Shown here: in pieces, positions 43,558 through 52,342 of the stretch
Layout of the letters: the number at the start of each line of letters is the position of its first letter
Position numbering within the stretch: the first letter of the stretch is position 1
From: Treponema sp.
GTDB taxonomy: Bacteria; Spirochaetota; Spirochaetia; Treponematales; Treponemataceae
Assembly (NCBI GenBank): GCA_017470605.1
Contig: JAFUYH010000041.1
Location: 30,583 to 94,582, forward strand
DNA length: 64,000 nucleotides
Direction: 5' to 3'
Notes under the pieces: generated by a model
Told to the model about the DNA's origin: nothing
The model's input: only the letters and a program-made list of their open reading frames with translations
Database searches by the model: none
Program-made: the position numbers and the translations under genes

Positions 43558-45141
43558 CTAAAGATTTCTTCCGTACATTTTAGAAAGGAAGGCCAGATTT
43601 TCTGCCTCGCTTTTTTTGAATGCTGACTTATCCATTCTCCATGTCCAGTTTGCTCCTGTTGTAGAAGGCATGTTCATTCTTCCTTCATTTCCCGTACCCA
43701 AAATATCCTGCATAGGAATAACAGTATAGACCGCAGTAGATGCAAAGGCAGCTTTTATCATATCCTTCCGCAAACTTCCTGATTTAACAAGTGACTTTGC
43801 CTTTTCTGCAGTAAGATTCTTTCCTTCAATATAACCAGCCACCAGACAGAGCTGCTCTTCATTAAGATTTTCAAGCCATCCCTGAAGAGTATCGTTATCA
43901 TGAGTGCCTGTATACATTACGCAATTTTGAGAAGTAAATGTATGAGGCAGGAAACAATTGGTCATACCGTTTTCTTTTGCTTCCTGAGTGCTAAAGGCAA
44001 ACTGAAGCACTTTCATGCCCGGAAAGCCACAAGAATCCCTCAGTTCACGAACTTCATCCGTAATTACTCCCAGGTCTTCAGCAATAACAGGAATATCCCC
44101 CAGTTTCTTTTTTATTGTATTAAACAAGTCCAAACCGGGACCTTTTTTCCAGCTTCCGTTTATTGCAGTCTTTTCCCCGGCAGGAACGGCCCAATAGGCT
44201 TCAAAACCCCGGAAGTGGTCTATCCGTAAAAGGTCTGTAAGTTCAAAAACACGACGGATTCTGTTCACCCACCAGGAATACCTGTCTTTTTTCATTGCAT
44301 CCCAGTCATAAAGCGGATTCCCCCATAACTGACCGTCGGCACTGAAATAGTCAGGGGGCACTCCGGCAACAGCAGAAAGCCTGCCGTCTTCATCAAGCTG
44401 AAACAAAGACTGATTACTCCACACATCAGCACTGTCAGGGGCTACAAAAATCGGAATATCACCAATCAGGAGAATGCCTGAATCATTTGCTTTTTTCTTA
44501 AGGGCCTGCCACTGAACGTCAAAGAAGAACTGAATGACTTTCAGCACTTCAATTTCTTCAAAGTGCTCTTTCTGCCAGTTTTTTACAGCATCTTTTTCAC
44601 ATCTTGCAAGTTCTTTTGGCCAGTAAACATTCCATAACGAAGAAGCTGGCTTTTCTTCTTCGGCTTTGGCATCATAATAAGCCTTAAGCGACATAAAAGT
44701 CGCAAACAAATCAAGCCAGTTCTTTTTTTCATTACAGAAGGATTTATAAAGTGCAATATCTTCTTTTGCAGCATTTTTTAAAAAGAAGAGAGCCGCATTT
44801 TTCAGGACAGGAATTTTCCACCAGACAACTGCTCCAAAATCTACATTGCCTTCTTTTTTTATATAATCAGGCGGAATTATTGATTTTTTATCACACCAGC
44901 CTTTTTCACAAAGCAAGTCTAAATCTATAAGCAGAGGATTGCCGGCAAAAGTTGAAAAAGATGCATAAGGAGAATCGCCATACCCTGTAGGCCCAAGAGG
45001 CAGGATTTGCCATAAAGTCTGACCAGCAGACTTTAACCAGTCTATAAATGCAAAAGCACTCTTTCCTAGAGTGCCTATTCCGTAAGTACCTGGTAAAGAT
45101 GTAGGATGAAGAAGCACACCACTTCTGCGCTTAAAATTCAT
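43558..45141 (-). CDS. malQ: 4-alpha-glucanotransferase (amylomaltase, GH77)
   Basis: The protein has 527 residues. GH77 signatures are SGVLLHPTSLPGTYGIGTLG, LRIDHFRGFEAYWAVPAG (catalytic Asp), IAEDLGVI (acid/base Glu) and YTGTHDNDTLQGWL (third Asp). It transfers glucan segments between malto-oligosaccharides, in glycogen or maltodextrin use. AGGGG before the ATG is the ribosome-binding site. It is transcribed alone. Confidence 0.96.
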   Translation of the reverse strand: MNFKRRSGVLLHPTSLPGTYGIGTLGKSAFAFIDWLKSAGQTLWQILPLGPTGYGDSPYASFSTFAGNPLLIDLDLLCEKGWCDKKSIIPPDYIKKEGNVDFGAVVWWKIPVLKNAALFFLKNAAKEDIALYKSFCNEKKNWLDLFATFMSLKAYYDAKAEEEKPASSLWNVYWPKELARCEKDAVKNWQKEHFEEIEVLKVIQFFFDVQWQALKKKANDSGILLIGDIPIFVAPDSADVWSNQSLFQLDEDGRLSAVAGVPPDYFSADGQLWGNPLYDWDAMKKDRYSWWVNRIRRVFELTDLLRIDHFRGFEAYWAVPAGEKTAINGSWKKGPGLDLFNTIKKKLGDIPVIAEDLGVITDEVRELRDSCGFPGMKVLQFAFSTQEAKENGMTNCFLPHTFTSQNCVMYTGTHDNDTLQGWLENLNEEQLCLVAGYIEGKNLTAEKAKSLVKSGSLRKDMIKAAFASTAVYTVIPMQDILGTGNEGRMNMPSTTGANWTWRMDKSAFKKSEAENLAFLSKMYGRNL

Positions 45142-45223
45142 AAAAAGCCCCTGTCGAAATAATATATTCTATAGTAGCACAGTATTCTTTTTTTTTCCAT
45201 CTTATATTTTTTTTTGAATTATT

Positions 45224-45251
45224 TTGACATACTGCAATCACAATGTAAAAT
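45224..45251 (+). promoter_or_regulatory. Near-consensus promoter, leaderless geometry
   Basis: TTGACA (45224-45229), 16 bases, TG then TAAAAT (45246-45251), six bases (AAATTG), then the ATG at 45258. The predicted +1 falls at the start codon and no Shine-Dalgarno sequence exists. Confidence 0.65.
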
Positions 45252-45257
45252 AAATTG

Positions 45258-46010
45258 ATGAGACTTTTTATTTTTTCTACCCAACCAGAAATTAATACAA
45301 TTTTTCACGACCACTTTACTTCAAAAGGCTATCTCTGCATTACATTCAACAAGATGGAAGACTTTCTGACATCGCTTGACGATAATTCAAATCCCCCTTT
45401 ACTGATGATTTTAGACTACCTTATTTACAATCATGACATTTTCAGTATTTACAAATTCATGAAGGAAAAACAATGTAATTTTCCTTGTTTATTCTATAAC
45501 GACCCCTGTCTTACAAGGGGAACAAGAAAATCACACTGGAAGGCACAGATAGAATTACTTCAAAACCATAATAACAAAATTGATTTTGAAAAGATTGACT
45601 CCGTTCTTCAGGACTTACAGACATTGGTAGAAAACAAAACAATTTCCCCTTCAATCCGCCTGATGCAGGAACCGCTTCCGCTTCCCAAAGAATTAATTGC
45701 CCCAAAAATCACTCTTTCATATATTCAAAATTATGAAGATGACGGAATTGAAGCATTTAAAGACAGGAATAACCTTTCAAAGAGTCTCTTTAAGCTGTTA
45801 CAACTCTTTCAAGAAAACCAGAATGTAAAATTAACACTTCAAGAAATACAAAAACTGTATAATGACAGAGAAAATACAAATGCCTCAGAAAAGTCTGTTT
45901 ACGTAATGATTTCAAAACTAAAAAGCATACTGCGCACAGACAAAGAGGCAAAATTTATAATCAGAAAAGAGGGAGAACTGTATAATTTTATAAAATTCTC
46001 TTCCCGCTAA
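45258..46010 (+). CDS. Response-regulator-like protein with winged-helix-like end
   Basis: The protein has 250 residues. The first 125 residues look like a receiver fold (LFIFSTQPEINTIF, PLLMILDYLIYNHDIF) but lack the usual acidic pair at the first strand; the Asp in MILDY could be the only phospho-site. A helical linker follows. The last 80 residues resemble an OmpR-type DNA-binding domain (SEKSVYVMISKLKSIL, FIIRKEGELYNF). It is probably an atypical, phosphorylation-independent regulator. It is convergent with cheY across a shared terminator; no partner kinase is adjacent. Confidence 0.7.
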   Translation: MRLFIFSTQPEINTIFHDHFTSKGYLCITFNKMEDFLTSLDDNSNPPLLMILDYLIYNHDIFSIYKFMKEKQCNFPCLFYNDPCLTRGTRKSHWKAQIELLQNHNNKIDFEKIDSVLQDLQTLVENKTISPSIRLMQEPLPLPKELIAPKITLSYIQNYEDDGIEAFKDRNNLSKSLFKLLQLFQENQNVKLTLQEIQKLYNDRENTNASEKSVYVMISKLKSILRTDKEAKFIIRKEGELYNFIKFSSR

Positions 46011-46042
46011 ATCTTTAAGGTAAAAATAACACGAGAATTGCA

Positions 46043-46077
46043 AAAAAAAAGACTGTCTGATGACAGTCTTTTTTTAC
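46043..46077. terminator. Bidirectional terminator between regulator and cheY
   Basis: AAAAAGACTGTC-TGAT-GACAGTCTTTTT with longer A and T runs outside; works for both the rightward gene ending at 46010 and the leftward che operon ending at 46084. Confidence 0.88.
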
Positions 46078-46083
46078 TAAACT

Positions 46084-46518
46084 CTACTGAAGAACTTTTG
46101 CAATTCTTTCAAGAACCTTTTTACGGTCAAGAGGTTTAATAATATAACTCTTAGCACCAGTCATAAGAGACTTCTTAACAAGTTCTTCCTTACCAAGTGC
46201 ACTTACCATTACAACTTTTGCATTCTTATCAAAAGCCATAATCTGTTCAAGAGCAGTAATACCATCCATCTTAGGCATTGTAATATCCATAGTTACAAGG
46301 TCAACATTAGGACACAATTCCTTGTACTTATCAACGCCTTCCTTTCCATCAGCAGCAGTTGCAACTACTTCATAACCCTCACTTGTCAAAATCTGGCCAA
46401 GCTGTTTAGCTACGAACATAGAATCGTCAACAACCAATACTCTGAAGGAAGTTCCGTCATCCTTACGTCCCTCTGGCGGACGCTCATTTATAGTTGGATA
46501 ATCCTGTGTTGTTTTCAT
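46084..46518 (-). CDS. cheY: Chemotaxis response regulator CheY
   Basis: The protein has 144 residues: a single receiver domain with a 24-residue N-terminal extension. The acidic pair is in VLVVDDSMFVAK, the phosphoacceptor is D78 (LVTMDITMPKMDG) and the conserved Lys is in KSYIIKPLDRKK. Phosphorylated by CheA, it acts on the flagellar switch. Last gene of the che operon, 22 bases after cheX; AAGGAG precedes the start. Confidence 0.95.
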   Translation of the reverse strand: MKTTQDYPTINERPPEGRKDDGTSFRVLVVDDSMFVAKQLGQILTSEGYEVVATAADGKEGVDKYKELCPNVDLVTMDITMPKMDGITALEQIMAFDKNAKVVMVSALGKEELVKKSLMTGAKSYIIKPLDRKKVLERIAKVLQ

Positions 46519-46540
46519 TTTATTTACTCCTTTAGAATAT

Positions 46541-47023
46541 TTATGCTCGTTCCCTGATAGAAACGTTTACTTCTATTTTACCACAATCAGAAAGCAAAGG
46601 AACAATAAGAGCTTCAACACTGTCTGTTGTTCCACCCAAAGCGGCAATTTCCATCTTCTGTCCTACAAACAATGCTGGAGGTGTAAGGTCAAAACGGAAT
46701 CCAAGTTCGTGCAACTTTGTTACAGCCTGAGCAGTAATAAGGTTTGCCAACTCACTGATAGTTGCTTTTGCCAAATCATCAAATTCTGTGAGAGTTTCAC
46801 CGTTCATTGCAGAAGCAATATTCAACGCAGTTTCCATTGTCATATCAAAAAGAACACGACCTTCTACATCACCGGCAAGACCGACCAATGCAGCAACACC
46901 CATTACAGGCATGGCAGTTGATTTCAGATACAAATCACCACGTTTTACTTCTGCGCCTCCCAGAACTTCCTGAAGCACTCGAAATGAAGTTTCCACAAAC
47001 GGATTAATATACTCTACGCGCAT
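46541..47023 (-). CDS. cheX: CheY-P phosphatase CheX
   Basis: The protein has 160 residues. CheX/CheC-family signatures are INPFVETSFRVLQEVLG at the N-terminus and the catalytic-helix region DDLAKATISELANLITAQAV, with the E-x2-N pair in SELANL. It dephosphorylates CheY-P, the usual spirochaete alternative to CheZ. It lies between cheW and cheY. Confidence 0.93.
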   Translation of the reverse strand: MRVEYINPFVETSFRVLQEVLGGAEVKRGDLYLKSTAMPVMGVAALVGLAGDVEGRVLFDMTMETALNIASAMNGETLTEFDDLAKATISELANLITAQAVTKLHELGFRFDLTPPALFVGQKMEIAALGGTTDSVEALIVPLLSDCGKIEVNVSIRERA

Positions 47024-47036
47024 TTTTTTCTCCTAT

Positions 47037-48425
47037 TTAATCTTTACTATACGCAACAAGCGTACCTACAGTTTTTTCGCCAAAGTTCAAGGAAGAAGGC
47101 ATTGCTTCATTTTCACCAATTATCGCAATTCCATTACCTTTCATCTTCTCTAAGAAGTCAGCAGCAACTGCCTCCTGAGACTTTTCATCCAGCAGAGAAA
47201 GAATGTCACGTGCAAAAATAACGTCTACCATCGGCAGAGCATTTGCATTCTTGCAGTCATGATATTCAAACATGATGCTGTCTTTTATCTCCTGACTAAA
47301 AGTATACTCCCCATTTGCTTTTTTTGTCAAATAAGAACCATACCAATCTGTAGCTAATTTTGCAGGAATAGACATAAGCGCTGCATTAGACACACTAAGA
47401 AGGTCTATATCCTGTGCATAAATCCTGATTTTTGAATCCGGATATCTTTTTTTAAGAACACAGGCAAGTGAATATGTTTCCATACCCTTTCCACAACCAG
47501 GATTCCAAACAATAATCTGCTTTGCAGAATTATCTGGAAGAATTTTTTCTACGGCAGCAGCATATTCCTTTGTCCACCAGGAATCTGTACATGTAGACCA
47601 GAATGTTTCCAGATACTTTTTAGAATCTGCCTCATTCTGAATCTGTTTTTTACCCTGTTCAGACCATTCTGAATATCTATGTGTTACCCATGATTCATTT
47701 ACAGGTGAAACGTAAAATTTAGAATAATTCTGCAGTGATTCCTTTATAAATTTAAGGTCAATAGGAGCTTCTTTTGGAGCCTCTGCTTTTACGGCAGATG
47801 CAGCAGCTTTCAGCCCTCCAGCAGCAGGCTGTGCTGCAGACTGTCTGGGAGCAACATTATTTACCTCAGAAGAAGGGGCTTTCTGTACATGAGCAGCAAC
47901 ATGAGATTCAGCAACTTCTTTAGAAGAGAAAATCTTTGTTATGTCCAAAAGAACATAAAGCCTGTTATTACTTTCTACAACACCATCAATATATTTGATG
48001 TTGATGTCACCAAACAAAGGATGAGGAGGCTGAATTGTACTTCTCTGCACACCAACAACCTTGTCAATCTTATCTACTACAACTCCAAATTTCTGATCAT
48101 CAACTGCAAGAATAAGCATGTTTTCAAGCTTATTTTCATCACGCTCTGGAACCGGAATATTAAAGAACAACCGCAGGTCAAGAATTGGTATAATTTCACC
48201 ACGAAGATTATATACACCAAGAACAAACGGAAGCGTATTCGGAACATATGTAAAGCGACTTGCTTTGGCAATTTCTTTTACATGCATGATGTCAATAGAA
48301 TAATCTCTATCTGCAAGAGAGAAAGTAACCATCTTGAAGTCAATTACAGTTGAGTTCTCTGCGTTATTTTCAGCTTTAGGAGCAACTTCTGTTGTTGCAA
48401 CTGCAACTTCATTTTCTGTACTCAT
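47037..48425 (-). CDS. cheW: CheW fused to CheR-like domain
   Basis: The protein has 462 residues. Residues about 28-175 are a CheW domain (MVTFSLADRDYSIDIMHVKE, VLGVYNLRGEIIPILDLRL). An Ala-rich linker (about 185-220) leads to a C-terminal CheR-type methyltransferase domain (IVWNPGCGKGMETYSLACVL, IRIYAQDIDLLSVSNA, VDVIFARDILSLLDEKSQ). The CheR N-terminal DNA/receptor-binding helix bundle is reduced. Such CheW-CheR-like proteins are known from Treponema, where they help form receptor arrays in thin, curved cells. Whether the domain methylates anything is unclear. 13 bases before cheX. Confidence 0.93.
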   Translation of the reverse strand: MSTENEVAVATTEVAPKAENNAENSTVIDFKMVTFSLADRDYSIDIMHVKEIAKASRFTYVPNTLPFVLGVYNLRGEIIPILDLRLFFNIPVPERDENKLENMLILAVDDQKFGVVVDKIDKVVGVQRSTIQPPHPLFGDINIKYIDGVVESNNRLYVLLDITKIFSSKEVAESHVAAHVQKAPSSEVNNVAPRQSAAQPAAGGLKAAASAVKAEAPKEAPIDLKFIKESLQNYSKFYVSPVNESWVTHRYSEWSEQGKKQIQNEADSKKYLETFWSTCTDSWWTKEYAAAVEKILPDNSAKQIIVWNPGCGKGMETYSLACVLKKRYPDSKIRIYAQDIDLLSVSNAALMSIPAKLATDWYGSYLTKKANGEYTFSQEIKDSIMFEYHDCKNANALPMVDVIFARDILSLLDEKSQEAVAADFLEKMKGNGIAIIGENEAMPSSLNFGEKTVGTLVAYSKD

Positions 48426-48434
48426 ATCCTAATC

Positions 48435-50918
48435 CTACTCCTGCGAATATTCTTGTCTTTCCTGGGCAAGCATTTCCTGCTTAATTCCAAGCTCAAGAAG
48501 TTTACTAACGTCAATTACCAAAGAAACAGAACCGTCACCAAGAATAGAAGCACCGGCAATTCCAGGGGAATTAGTAAACTGATCCTTCAAAGGCTTAATA
48601 ACAACATCTTCTTCACCAATGAGGGCATCAACCATAACACCGATTTTCTTTTCCTGAGAACCGACGATTACAATATAGCATTCGTCTGTCTGAACTGATT
48701 CTTTAATACCAAAGAGTCGTGAAAGTCTGAGGACTGTAACAACTTCATTACGAACATTCATTACTTCGTAATTATCAATGCGGTTAATTTCATTGATGCT
48801 TACGCACTGGCTTTCAATAACGTTTGCAATTGGAATAGAGTATACTTCTTTACCAACGCGAACCAGAAGTCCCTGAATAATTGCAAGAGTAAGAGGCAAC
48901 TTGATAATGAATGAAGTTCCCTTTCCTTTTGCAGATGTAACAGTAATAGTTCCCTTAAGGTTGCTAATCATTGTTTTAACAACGTCAAGACCTACACCAC
49001 GACCAGAAATTGCAGAAATCTTATCTGCAGTAGAGAATCCAGGCTGCATGATAAGCTGATAAGCATCCTGATCAGAAATAACCTTATCTGGATGAATCAA
49101 GCCCTTATCTATAGCCTTCTTTCTTACTTTTTCAACATCAATTCCGGCACCATCATCTTTTATCTCAATTACAATCTGGTTTCCTTCATTAGATGCTTTT
49201 AGGAGAACTGTACCTGTTTCCGGTTTTCCGGCTGCCTTGCGCACATCCGGAGTTTCAATACCATGGTCAACAGAGTTTCTTACACAGTGCATAATCGGGT
49301 CAAGAAGGTCTTCTACAACAGACTTATCAAGTTCTGTATCCTCACCTTCTATAACCAAATCAATTTTCTTGTTCAAATCCCGCTGCAAGTCGCGGACAAC
49401 ACGCGGGAATCGGCTGAAAATCTGATTGATAGGAACCATTCGGATTTTCATTACACCTTCCTGCAAATTACTTGAAATTGCACCAAGATTCTGTGTATAT
49501 GAACGGAATTTTACAGAAATTCCTTTCATTTCTGATTCATATTCATCAAAAATAGCACCAAGAGTACCATATTCCTGAAGAATCTGCTTTCTAACTTCAT
49601 TTACACCGGTTCCTTCATTTACGCTTTCAACGTAATCTGGAAGACCATCAATAAGAGCATGAAGTTTTTCTTTAAATTCAGTTTCAAGAGCCTGGAAGCG
49701 GGCAAGTTCTGCAGCAGTCTGCATTGCAAGCTGGTTGAACGAAGCCTTTGTAATAACTGCCTCTGAAACAAGATTCAAAAGATTATCAATTCGGCGTGAA
49801 TCTACGCGGAGAATTGAGCCCTGCTGAGCATGAGCAGCATTTGGAGCGGCGTCTTTCTTTGGCTCAGCTTTCTTTTCTTCTTTCTTAGGAGCAGATTCTG
49901 CAGAAGGGGCTGCAGGAGCAACCGATGCAGGAGCCGCTGCTTTTGGCTCAGGAGCAAGGATATTATCATTAAGAATATCTTTAAGCAAATCATCTTGTGC
50001 AGAAGACATCTGAGCCGCAGGTGCAGGAGAAACAGGAGCCGCAGCAGGTGCAGACTGAGCAGGAGCTCCTCCACCAACCGTCTTTCCAGAACCGGCACTT
50101 TCTATAATCTGAGCATCTGTAATAAGAGTTACATCGCTAAGAAAGGCAACATCTTCTATCTGAGAACCTTCTGCATCACTGGCAATATAATAGAAAACAG
50201 TTTCATAGAACTGATCTTCATACAATGCATCAAAATCAGGAACTGTTTTAAGGACATTACCTACAGATTTTAAGGCCGCAAATACCTGAATGCCGCCTAC
50301 ACTGTTCATAGGATTGTTTTCATCAAATTTTACAGTTACGCACCATAATTTCTGCTTGCCTTCACAAGCCTGCTTAAGCTCTGCAAAATCATCTTCTGAA
50401 AGTTCAGGAACAGTAATTCCAGAAGCAGAAGAAGCGGCAGGCGCCTGTGCAACAGGAGCAGGAGCGGCAGGTGCTGGAGCTGGCTTTGGAGCAGCCTGCT
50501 TTGCAGGTTTAGCACCGTCTTTTGAAGGAATATAGGCATGAAGTTTTTCTTCAATACCAGAAACATCCTCTTCATAAACGCTACCGTTCTGGCGACTTTC
50601 AAGCATTGCTTTAATTACATCTATAGAAGTGAGTAAAATATCAACTACATCTTCATCAACCTTGAGTCTGTCAGAGCGAATTTCGTCAAGCACATCTTCT
50701 ACGATATGCGTAAAGTGAGAAAGCTCCATCATTTCAACAGTTGCAGAACCACCTTTCAAAGTATGCGCAGCACGGAAAATTTCGTCTATGGCCTCATGGT
50801 TAGAAGGGTCATTTTCTATAACGAGAATGTTGCTTTCCAACTGCTCAACTTGCTGTTCAGCTTCCGCAAAGAAGTCCTTTAACAGTTCTTCATTATTCGG
50901 GTCAAGATAATCACTCAT
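48435..50918 (-). CDS. cheA: Chemotaxis histidine kinase CheA
   Basis: The protein has 827 residues. P1 carries the phosphorylated His52 (AAHTLKGGSATVEM). A P2-type CheY-binding domain (about 175-285) is framed by two Ala/Pro-rich linkers. P3 starts at RVDSRRIDNLLNLVSEAV, the P4 ATPase has HCVRNSVDHGIE and GDGAGIDVEKVRKKAIDKGL-type motifs (KDDGAGIDVEKV), and P5 is CheW-like. P3 is longer than in E. coli. It is the first gene of the operon cheA-cheW-cheX-cheY. No Shine-Dalgarno sequence is seen; a promoter ends eight bases before the ATG. Confidence 0.96.
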   Translation of the reverse strand: MSDYLDPNNEELLKDFFAEAEQQVEQLESNILVIENDPSNHEAIDEIFRAAHTLKGGSATVEMMELSHFTHIVEDVLDEIRSDRLKVDEDVVDILLTSIDVIKAMLESRQNGSVYEEDVSGIEEKLHAYIPSKDGAKPAKQAAPKPAPAPAAPAPVAQAPAASSASGITVPELSEDDFAELKQACEGKQKLWCVTVKFDENNPMNSVGGIQVFAALKSVGNVLKTVPDFDALYEDQFYETVFYYIASDAEGSQIEDVAFLSDVTLITDAQIIESAGSGKTVGGGAPAQSAPAAAPVSPAPAAQMSSAQDDLLKDILNDNILAPEPKAAAPASVAPAAPSAESAPKKEEKKAEPKKDAAPNAAHAQQGSILRVDSRRIDNLLNLVSEAVITKASFNQLAMQTAAELARFQALETEFKEKLHALIDGLPDYVESVNEGTGVNEVRKQILQEYGTLGAIFDEYESEMKGISVKFRSYTQNLGAISSNLQEGVMKIRMVPINQIFSRFPRVVRDLQRDLNKKIDLVIEGEDTELDKSVVEDLLDPIMHCVRNSVDHGIETPDVRKAAGKPETGTVLLKASNEGNQIVIEIKDDGAGIDVEKVRKKAIDKGLIHPDKVISDQDAYQLIMQPGFSTADKISAISGRGVGLDVVKTMISNLKGTITVTSAKGKGTSFIIKLPLTLAIIQGLLVRVGKEVYSIPIANVIESQCVSINEINRIDNYEVMNVRNEVVTVLRLSRLFGIKESVQTDECYIVIVGSQEKKIGVMVDALIGEEDVVIKPLKDQFTNSPGIAGASILGDGSVSLVIDVSKLLELGIKQEMLAQERQEYSQE

Positions 50919-50926
50919 ATAGGGAT

Positions 50927-50954
50927 ATTATATATCAATTTTCACATATTTCAA
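50927..50954 (-). promoter_or_regulatory. che operon promoter
   Basis: TTGAAA (50949-50954), 16 bases, TATAAT (50927-50932), then eight bases and the cheA ATG. The leader would be about one or two bases. A shifted -10 (TAATAT) gives the six-base spacing seen at other genes here. Confidence 0.55.
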
Positions 50955-51016
50955 GAGAAAAAAAACATTTATTTTTTTCCTCATATGAGTCAAAAAGTGT
51001 TGCAAAATTTTATACT

Positions 51017-51043
51017 TATATTTTATGATTAATATGCCGATAA
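51017..51043 (+). promoter_or_regulatory. Candidate sigma-28 promoter for the barrel protein
   Basis: GCCGATAA (51036-51043) is identical to the sigma-28 (FliA) -10 consensus. At the correct 15-base spacing the -35 is TATA (consensus TAAA). The gene starts 44 bases later with its own ribosome-binding site. This would place the outer-membrane gene in the motility regulon. Confidence 0.5.
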
Positions 51044-51086
51044 TAAATATGGTGCATTGTGCCAATCTTTTTAAGAGGTACGCTAA

Positions 51087-52295
51087 ATGTTTAAAAAGAA
51101 ACATCTGATTTTTGCCGCTCTTCTTGCAGCATCATCCTTATATGCTTCAACTTTTTTCAGCGGATATGCAGGCGGTAAGTTAAATTTTTCAGGAAATTCT
51201 GAAAGCAGTCAATATGATCCGGATTTAACCATGCAGGCCTTTTTTGCAGGGCAGTTTAATTTTTCACAGAATTCATGGGCTCATCTGGAATTTTCAGTAG
51301 ATACTCAGGATTTGCTTACAGAATCAATTTTTGAAAAAACAAATGCAGGCTTTCAGATTGATGAACTGTCATATATTATAAGAGGAAACTTGTCAAACAG
51401 CTCAAACTACTTTAGTGTCTTTATGGGAACTTACGACCCTATTGGCAGCGATGTCTTCCTTCAAAGATATTTCAGCATTGAGCCGATTGCTTCCAAACTG
51501 ACAGAAAGCTATATGGGACTTGCAGGTTCAATTCTTTACCCTCAGTTTGGATTTGGAATGGCAGATATCCTCAGGTTTCATTCCCTTCCTATGGCACTTG
51601 GCGGCTACGTTTATCTGAATCATACAGACGAAGATTATTTTGTATTAAATGCAGATTTAAGATATGCCTGCGTTTACAGATATTTTACCTGTGATTTTGC
51701 GGCAGGAATCGGAATTCCTCTTGCAAACCAGTATAAGGGAGAAGATGTTATTATTGCAGTTGACACCTTGTACTGGCATGCAGGAACCACACTTTTATTC
51801 GGTAACAACTACACCAACTCCCTCTTCGTTCAGGCAGGTCTGTACAATGTTGCCTTTTCTGCAAAAAATACTGTAACAATCATTTCTCCAGACAACATCT
51901 ATCTTCTGTTTGAACCAAGATTTGTGTTTCAGAATTTCCATTTAAATTTCAGTCTTTACAGCATTCCGGAAAATACTGCAGACAAACTTCTGTTTGTTGA
52001 TGACACTTTGGGATTAGACATAAATCTCTATTCTACAAATATCATGCTGGGGCCTCTGACATTTACTGCGGGAACACACCTTTCATTCTCAATTCCAGAG
52101 AAGACATTTATTGATTTTTCGGCTCCTGCAAAACTTCTGGAAAACGGCTACAACATCAACTTTACACCTTATGTTTCAACACCTTTCCTTTCCGGGGAAC
52201 TGCATATTCAGGGTAAAGTTGAAATCATGAAAATTGCTGCGGGTAATACTGCAAATGCTTTTTCTGTTGATTTGGGCTACAGAACAAAATTTTAA
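51087..52295 (+). CDS. Predicted outer-membrane beta-barrel protein
   Basis: The protein has 402 residues. The signal peptide (MFKKKHLIFAALLAASSLYA) is cut before STFFSG. The mature part is a chain of alternating polar/aromatic strands (AHLEFSVDTQDLL, YVYLNHTDEDYFVLNADLRY, LNFSLYSIPEN) and ends in a strand with a terminal Phe (FSVDLGYRTKF), the classic barrel-insertion signal. No enzyme domain is visible. AGAGGTACG precedes the ATG. It diverges from cheA behind a candidate sigma-28 promoter. Confidence 0.75.
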   Translation: MFKKKHLIFAALLAASSLYASTFFSGYAGGKLNFSGNSESSQYDPDLTMQAFFAGQFNFSQNSWAHLEFSVDTQDLLTESIFEKTNAGFQIDELSYIIRGNLSNSSNYFSVFMGTYDPIGSDVFLQRYFSIEPIASKLTESYMGLAGSILYPQFGFGMADILRFHSLPMALGGYVYLNHTDEDYFVLNADLRYACVYRYFTCDFAAGIGIPLANQYKGEDVIIAVDTLYWHAGTTLLFGNNYTNSLFVQAGLYNVAFSAKNTVTIISPDNIYLLFEPRFVFQNFHLNFSLYSIPENTADKLLFVDDTLGLDINLYSTNIMLGPLTFTAGTHLSFSIPEKTFIDFSAPAKLLENGYNINFTPYVSTPFLSGELHIQGKVEIMKIAAGNTANAFSVDLGYRTKF

Positions 52296-52330
52296 TGTGG
52301 CGGTAAGGAATAATTCCTGACCACCACATT
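52294..52330. terminator. Hairpin between convergent genes
   Basis: A nested palindrome: AATGTGG/CCACATT outside, GGT/ACC, then AGGAA/TTCCT inside. It overlaps the stop of the barrel gene and ends 13 bases before the dapL stop, so it can serve both strands, although T-runs are short. Confidence 0.6.
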
Positions 52331-52342
52331 TAATGAATATTT

